Assembly: GCF_009811555.1 (NCBI RefSeq)
Contig: NZ_BLIN01000005.1
Location: 1,249,501-1,313,500 of the forward strand
DNA length: 64,000 nucleotides
DNA from: Streptomyces caniferus
GTDB lineage: Bacteria; Actinomycetota; Actinomycetes; Streptomycetales; Streptomycetaceae
Direction of reading: 5' to 3'
Of the stretch, positions 60,418-64,000 are shown piece by piece. The stretch's first letter is position 1, and every line of letters begins with the position of its first letter. The notes beneath the pieces were generated by a model. That model ran no database searches. It saw only the letters and a list, made by a program, of their open reading frames with translations, and was not told the DNA's origin. The position numbers were made by a program, and so were the translations under genes.

Positions 60418-60679
60418 CGAGGTGCCGGCGCTGCTCGGCCTGCTGCTGGTGGCCGCGGCCGGAACCGCCACCGTCCTGGTGCGCGACCCGGTCCGGCAGT
60501 CGTTCCTGCTGTCCCTGCTCGGCCTGTCGCTGGCCACGGTCTTCCTGCTGCTGCAGGCCCCCGATGTGGCGCTGTCCCAGCTGGCGGTGGGCTCCGTGCT
60601 GACGCCCCTGATGGTGCTGTTGTCCGTGCGCAAGGTGCGGCGCAAGGCGCGCAGCGAGCGCCGGGAGGAGCACGAATGA
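60410..60679 (+). CDS. DUF4040 / MbhD-like antiporter subunit
   Basis: The 89-residue protein has three hydrophobic segments and the conserved LQAPDVALSQLAVGSVLTPLM motif, which matches the DUF4040 domain. In most Mrp systems this domain is part of large MrpA, but in archaeal Mbh-type complexes it is a separate subunit, MbhD. The basic, Arg/Lys-rich tail faces the cytoplasm. It overlaps both neighbours (8 and 4 bases), an arrangement typical of a membrane complex. Confidence 0.8.
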   Translation: MADEVPALLGLLLVAAAGTATVLVRDPVRQSFLLSLLGLSLATVFLLLQAPDVALSQLAVGSVLTPLMVLLSVRKVRRKARSERREEHE

Positions 60680-61434
60680 GCAGGAGGCTGCGGCTGTGGG
60701 TGCTGGCCGTCGGCGGCCTGGGCGTGGCCGTGCTGTTGCTCGTGGCCTGCTTCGGGCTGCCGGCGTTCGGCGGCACCTGGCATCCGTACGGCGACCGGGC
60801 CGTGCATGCCGCGCTCGCCCGGCACACCGCCAACACCATCTCCTCCGTCAACTTCGACCAGCGCGCCTTCGACACCCTCGGCGAGGAGTCCATCCTGTTC
60901 GGCGCGGTCCTGGGCACCGTGGTCCTGCTGCGGCAGACCCGCGACGAGGAGCGGCAGCCGCCGGAGCCGGTGCCGGTCGCGCCGCCGGTACGCCGCTATG
61001 CGCTGCTCGCGCTGCCCGTCACCCTGCTCATCGGCCTGTACGTCATCGCGCACGGCCAGCTCAGTCCCGGCGGCGGCTTCCAGGGCGGGGTGGTGGTCGC
61101 CACCTCGCTGCATCTGCTCTACATCGCCGTGGACTACCGGGCGCTGGAGCGGATCAGACCGGTCGGCACGTACGAGGTGGCGGATGCCGCGGGCGAGGCC
61201 GCCTATCTGCTGGTGGGTGCGGCCGCGCTGCTGACCGGGGCAGCGTTCCTGGCCAACTTCCTTCCCTACGGCACCTTCAACACCCTCTCCTCCGGGGGCA
61301 CGGTTCCGCTGCTGAACGCCGCCATCGGCGTGGAGGTGGCATGCGGGGTGGTCGTCCTGCTGGCCCGTTTCCTGGACCAGGCCGTGGAGATCGAGAGCGA
61401 CGACCGGGACGACGGAGCGGAGGCCAGGACGTGA
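60676..61434 (+). CDS. MbhE-MrpB (MnhB) fusion subunit
   Basis: The 252-residue protein has an N-terminal MbhE-like part (about 1-95), with FDQRAFDTLGEESILFGAVLG, the sequence usually found at the end of MrpA. The C-terminal MrpB/MnhB domain (about 105-245) has YVIAHGQLSPGGGFQGGVVVATSLHLLYIAVDY. Four or more further transmembrane segments follow. The large N-terminal proton-pumping domain of MrpA is missing from this locus. ATGA overlap with the upstream gene and GTGA overlap with the next. Confidence 0.8.
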   Translation: MSRRLRLWVLAVGGLGVAVLLLVACFGLPAFGGTWHPYGDRAVHAALARHTANTISSVNFDQRAFDTLGEESILFGAVLGTVVLLRQTRDEERQPPEPVPVAPPVRRYALLALPVTLLIGLYVIAHGQLSPGGGFQGGVVVATSLHLLYIAVDYRALERIRPVGTYEVADAAGEAAYLLVGAAALLTGAAFLANFLPYGTFNTLSSGGTVPLLNAAIGVEVACGVVVLLARFLDQAVEIESDDRDDGAEART

Positions 61435-61778
61435 GTGTGCTGCCGTATGTGAGCGCGGCATGGCTGTTCCTGATCGGCTGTTACGGGCTGGCGACCAGCC
61501 GCAACCTCATCCACGCCGTGGGCTGCCTCGCCGTCTGCCAGTCCGCCACCTACGTCCTGCTGCTCACCATCGGGTACCGGGCCGGCGGCACCGCACCGGT
61601 CTTCTCCGACATCGCACCGGGCTCGCGCCCCGTCGTGGACCCCGTCGTCCAGGCCCTCACCCTCACGGACATCGTCATCGGGGCGACCGTCACCGCGCTG
61701 CTGCTCTCCCTGGTCATCCAGGTCGCCAAACGCCACCGGACCGTGGACCCGGACGAACTCTCGGAGCTGCGGGGGTGA
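61431..61778 (+). CDS. MrpC/MnhC-like subunit (NuoK homologue)
   Basis: The 115-residue protein, starting at GTG, has three transmembrane segments. It carries the NuoK-like SRNLIHAVGCLAVCQSATYVLLL and ALTLTDIVIGATVTALLLSLVIQVAKRHRT, which contain the conserved T-D-I-V-I-G. It forms the antiporter core with MrpD. The gene overlaps both flanking genes by 4 bases (GTGA on both sides). Typical length is about 110 residues. Confidence 0.85.
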   Translation: MSVLPYVSAAWLFLIGCYGLATSRNLIHAVGCLAVCQSATYVLLLTIGYRAGGTAPVFSDIAPGSRPVVDPVVQALTLTDIVIGATVTALLLSLVIQVAKRHRTVDPDELSELRG

Positions 61779-63607
61779 CCGTCGCACAGACCCTGCCGCT
61801 GATCGTGGCCGTTCCGCTGTTCGGCGCGGCGGTGCTGGTCGGCGCGGGCCGGCGGCTGCCCCGGTACGCGGCGGAGGTGCTGGGCTGCCTGTTCGCCGCG
61901 GCCGCCGCGACGCTCGCCCTGTACGCGTCGGCCGCCATGCCGTCGTCCACCGCACGTCCCGTGGAGTGGCTGGGCGGCTGGCGGCCGCACGGCGGGGCGG
62001 GTGTGGGCATCGTGCTGGTCGGCGACCGCATCGGCCTCGGCCTGGCCGCGCTGGTCTCGCTCCTGGTGCCCGCCGCCCTCGCCTACGCCTGGCGCTACTT
62101 CGACGAACCGCCCCGGCGCCACGCGGGCTCCTTCCCCGCCCTGGTGCTGCTCTTCCAGGCGGGCATGTGCGGTTTCGCGCTCACCGGGGACCTCTTCAAC
62201 GCCTTCGTCTTCTTCGAGCTGATGGGCGTCGTCGCCTACGCACTGACCGGCTACCGCGTCGAGGAGGCGCGCGCCGTCCAAGGGGCGCTGGTGTTCGGCA
62301 TCGTCAACTCCCTGGGCGCCTACGCCACCTTGCTGGGCATCGGCCTGCTCTACGCCCGGACCGGTGAGCTCGGCCTCGCCCAGATCGGCGCCGCCCTCGA
62401 CGCGCACCCCGGCGGCCCGGACGGACTGGTGATCTCCGCGTTCGTCCTCGTCGTCACCGGTCTGCTGGTCAAGGCCGCCGCGGTGCCGTTCCACTTCTGG
62501 CTCGCCGATGCGCATGCGGTGGCGCCCACACCGGTGTGCATGCTGCTGTCCGGGGTCATGGTCGAACTGGGCCTGTACGGCACGGCCCGTGTCTACTGGA
62601 CGGTCTTCGCGGGCCCCGGCGGCATCCCGGCGCCGGACGCGCACCGGGCGCTGCTGGTCCTGGGCGTGCTGACCGCCGTGCTGGGTGCGGTGATGTGCTG
62701 GCAGCAGCGCCATCTCAAGCGGCTGCTCGCCTACTCCACCGTCGCGCACACCGGGCTGTTCCTCGTGGGCCTCGCGGTGCTCGCCCCGCAGGGGCTCGGC
62801 GGTGTCGTCCTGTACGTGCTGGCGCATGCCGGGGTGAAGGCCGCCCTGTTCGCCTGCGTGGGCATCCTCCTCGACCGGTTCGGCAGCGTCGACGAGCTCC
62901 AGCTGCACGGCAAGGGACGTGAACTCCCCTGGGCGGGCGCGTTGTTCGGCATCGGCGGGCTGGCGCTCGCCGGGCTGCCGCCGTTCGGCACCGCGCTGGG
63001 CAAGGCCGTCATCGAGGAGGCGGCGGGCGGCTGGGCGACGGCGCTGTGCGTCCTGGTCTCGGCGGTGACCGGGGGCGCGGTGCTACGGGCCGGGGCGCGG
63101 GTGTTCCTGGGGCTGGGGCCGGTTCCCGAGGGCCCCGCCCGGGAGTCCCGCCCGGCGGCGGACGCCGAGGAGACGACCGGGGAGGCGGAGGAGCCGGAGA
63201 CCCGCGGCGGGCGGCTGTCCCGCGTCCCGGACAGCATGCTCGTCGTGCCCACGGTCCTGCTCGCCGGGGCGCTGGCGGTGGGGCTGGTCCCGGCCCTGCG
63301 CACGGGGGTCGGCCGGGCCGCCGACGCCTTCACCGACCACGCCGGCTACCTCGGGGCCGTCCTGTACGGCAGGGCGGCGGAGCCCGCGCCCACTCCCCCG
63401 CCGCACTGGGCCCTCTCCGGTGTGCTGTGGGGCCTGCTGGCCACCGCGTCGGCCGCGGCCTGCGCCCTCCTGGCCGTGCGGCGGCCCGTTCGCCAGGAAC
63501 CGGCACGCCGGGCCGACCCGCTGCGCCGACTGCACTCCGGTCATGTGGGCGACTATGTCGCGTGGTTCCTGGCCGGGGTCACCTTGCTGGCGGCGTTGGT
63601 CGTATGA
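61775..63607 (+). CDS. MrpD-like proton/cation antiporter subunit (NuoL/M/N family)
   Basis: The 610-residue protein is the only large antiporter-like subunit here. About 14 transmembrane segments carry the conserved TM5 Glu in FNAFVFFELMGVVAYALTGY and the TM7 Lys in LVKAAAVPFHFWLADAHAVAP. The TM12 Lys is in HAGVKAALFACVGIL. These form the ion path of complex-I-like antiporters. An acidic loop (about 455-485) precedes three more helices. It ends the operon. With the short subunits it should exchange cations for protons. Confidence 0.9.
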   Translation: MTVAQTLPLIVAVPLFGAAVLVGAGRRLPRYAAEVLGCLFAAAAATLALYASAAMPSSTARPVEWLGGWRPHGGAGVGIVLVGDRIGLGLAALVSLLVPAALAYAWRYFDEPPRRHAGSFPALVLLFQAGMCGFALTGDLFNAFVFFELMGVVAYALTGYRVEEARAVQGALVFGIVNSLGAYATLLGIGLLYARTGELGLAQIGAALDAHPGGPDGLVISAFVLVVTGLLVKAAAVPFHFWLADAHAVAPTPVCMLLSGVMVELGLYGTARVYWTVFAGPGGIPAPDAHRALLVLGVLTAVLGAVMCWQQRHLKRLLAYSTVAHTGLFLVGLAVLAPQGLGGVVLYVLAHAGVKAALFACVGILLDRFGSVDELQLHGKGRELPWAGALFGIGGLALAGLPPFGTALGKAVIEEAAGGWATALCVLVSAVTGGAVLRAGARVFLGLGPVPEGPARESRPAADAEETTGEAEEPETRGGRLSRVPDSMLVVPTVLLAGALAVGLVPALRTGVGRAADAFTDHAGYLGAVLYGRAAEPAPTPPPHWALSGVLWGLLATASAAACALLAVRRPVRQEPARRADPLRRLHSGHVGDYVAWFLAGVTLLAALVV

Positions 63608-63727
63608 CGGGTGGACGGGGCGGGCCGACTGCCGTGTGGGGGACGGAACGAGCCGACCGCGGTACGTGGGGCGGGGCGAGCCGACTGCTGTCCGTGAAGC
63701 AGGCCCGGGGTGCCTCCGTCTGCCGGG
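63608..63727. other. Intergenic region with three imperfect GGGCGRGCCGAC-type repeats
   Basis: Three degenerate copies of a G-rich segment containing RGCCGACYGC (near 63625, 63650 and 63680) lie between the convergent antiporter and repair genes. I see no gene or clear hairpin. Confidence 0.5.
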
Positions 63728-64000
63728 TCAGGCGTCCGCCGCCTCCTGTACGTCATCGACGACGGACCGGTCGAGCGCCGCGCGCACCAGGCCCGAGGCG
63801 AAGGCGGCGGCATCGTCCGGCCCGACCAGCCGGGCCAGCTTGCGGGCCTCGCCCGGCAGGCCCAGCCGCTCCGCGCCCTGGACGGCCTTGGCATCGAGGT
63901 ACGGGGCGAGTTCGGGCCAGACGCCCTGTACCTCGCGCAGAAAGATGTCACAGCCCGCGGGACCCAGCCCCGGCACCTTCCGCAGTGCGCGGCGCAGCGC
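63728..64000 (-). CDS. HhH-GPD base-excision repair family protein, C-terminal part (5' truncated)
   Basis: The gene enters from the right edge, so its N-terminus is outside. Visible residues start LRRALRKVPGLGPAGCDIFLREVQGVWPELAPYLDAKAV. The helix-hairpin-helix loop V-P-G-L-G-P-A-G with the catalytic-type Asp (GCDIF) is that of endonuclease III-like glycosylases. The tail is Ala/Asp-rich and lacks the four-Cys iron-sulphur cluster of E. coli Nth. It probably belongs to an endonuclease-like Streptomyces family, but the specificity is unknown. Confidence 0.7.
   Translation of the reverse strand, partial: ALRRALRKVPGLGPAGCDIFLREVQGVWPELAPYLDAKAVQGAERLGLPGEARKLARLVGPDDAAAFASGLVRAALDRSVVDDVQEAADA

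Noticed and set aside
1..64000. tRNA, rRNA, CRISPR or insertion sequences
   Set aside because: I looked in intergenic regions for cloverleaf-type or repeat-spacer patterns and transposase motifs and saw none. Tandem repeats found are short and near gene ends.

Overview
The window is high-GC, densely packed actinobacterial DNA, almost certainly a Streptomyces chromosome. Supporting signs are frequent GTG starts, 1-8 base translational-coupling overlaps, strong GGAGG-type ribosome sites, a DUF397 gene, a secreted SH3-like protein, a kinase-TPR protein, and a DmdR/IdeR-type iron box. I saw no rRNA, tRNA, CRISPR array, insertion sequence or phage gene.

Layout. 1-7.7 kb: end of a cell-wall amidase, then small metabolic and stress genes (PPOX-type oxidase, mycothiol-dependent enzyme, leucine-rich-repeat protein, MFS exporter), a secreted beta-lactamase-fold hydrolase with an abnormal C-terminus, and an orphan DUF397 gene. 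7.8-13.7 kb: an acyl-CoA catabolic block (two SCP-x/Ltp-type thiolases, a DUF35 protein, an EchA19-like hydratase and, divergently, a FadD19-like acyl-CoA ligase). Its order matches the mycobacterial cholesterol side-chain genes Rv3515c/Rv3516/Rv3521-3523, and it carries a KstR-like box. 13.7-25 kb: chorismate mutase, hydrolases, a PaaK-type ligase, two more acyl-CoA ligases, a nitronate monooxygenase and an FAD oxidoreductase. 25-37.6 kb: alpha-galactosidase, Ser/Thr kinase-TPR, MpaB-type protein, a teichoic-acid-type double glycosyltransferase, a FadE26/FadE29-like dehydrogenase with a second KstR-like box, an SDR, small proteins and a TetX-like monooxygenase.

37.9-50.1 kb is the most notable unit: an iron-box-controlled siderophore locus. 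A complete ABC uptake system (two FecCD permeases, ATPase, lipoprotein) is followed, after an internal hairpin, by six tightly coupled genes: ATP-grasp ligase, IucA/IucC synthetase, MFS exporter, second IucA/IucC synthetase, SbnH-like PLP decarboxylase and SbnG-like citrate synthase. It resembles the staphyloferrin B system but lacks the diaminopropionate genes (sbnA/sbnB) and a third synthetase, and it has an ATP-grasp ligase instead. The product may therefore be a different citrate-based NIS siderophore.

50.2-64 kb: a ferredoxin-reductase-type flavoprotein, a 1420-residue nitrate reductase fused to a CysJ-like diflavin reductase, a Pro/Glu-rich mini-protein, an F420-dependent LLM oxidoreductase, phosphoketolase, and a six-gene Mrp/Mbh-type cation antiporter operon colinear with MbhA-H but with no hydrogenase genes. 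The window ends inside a HhH-GPD DNA-repair gene.

Two palindrome families tie distant genes together. KstR-like boxes lie at 11895 and 33861. A TCTGA-N7-TCAGA palindrome lies at 11936 and 23385. Together they suggest that the thiolase, FadD19, FadE and nitronate-monooxygenase genes form one lipid or steroid catabolic regulon scattered over about 25 kb.
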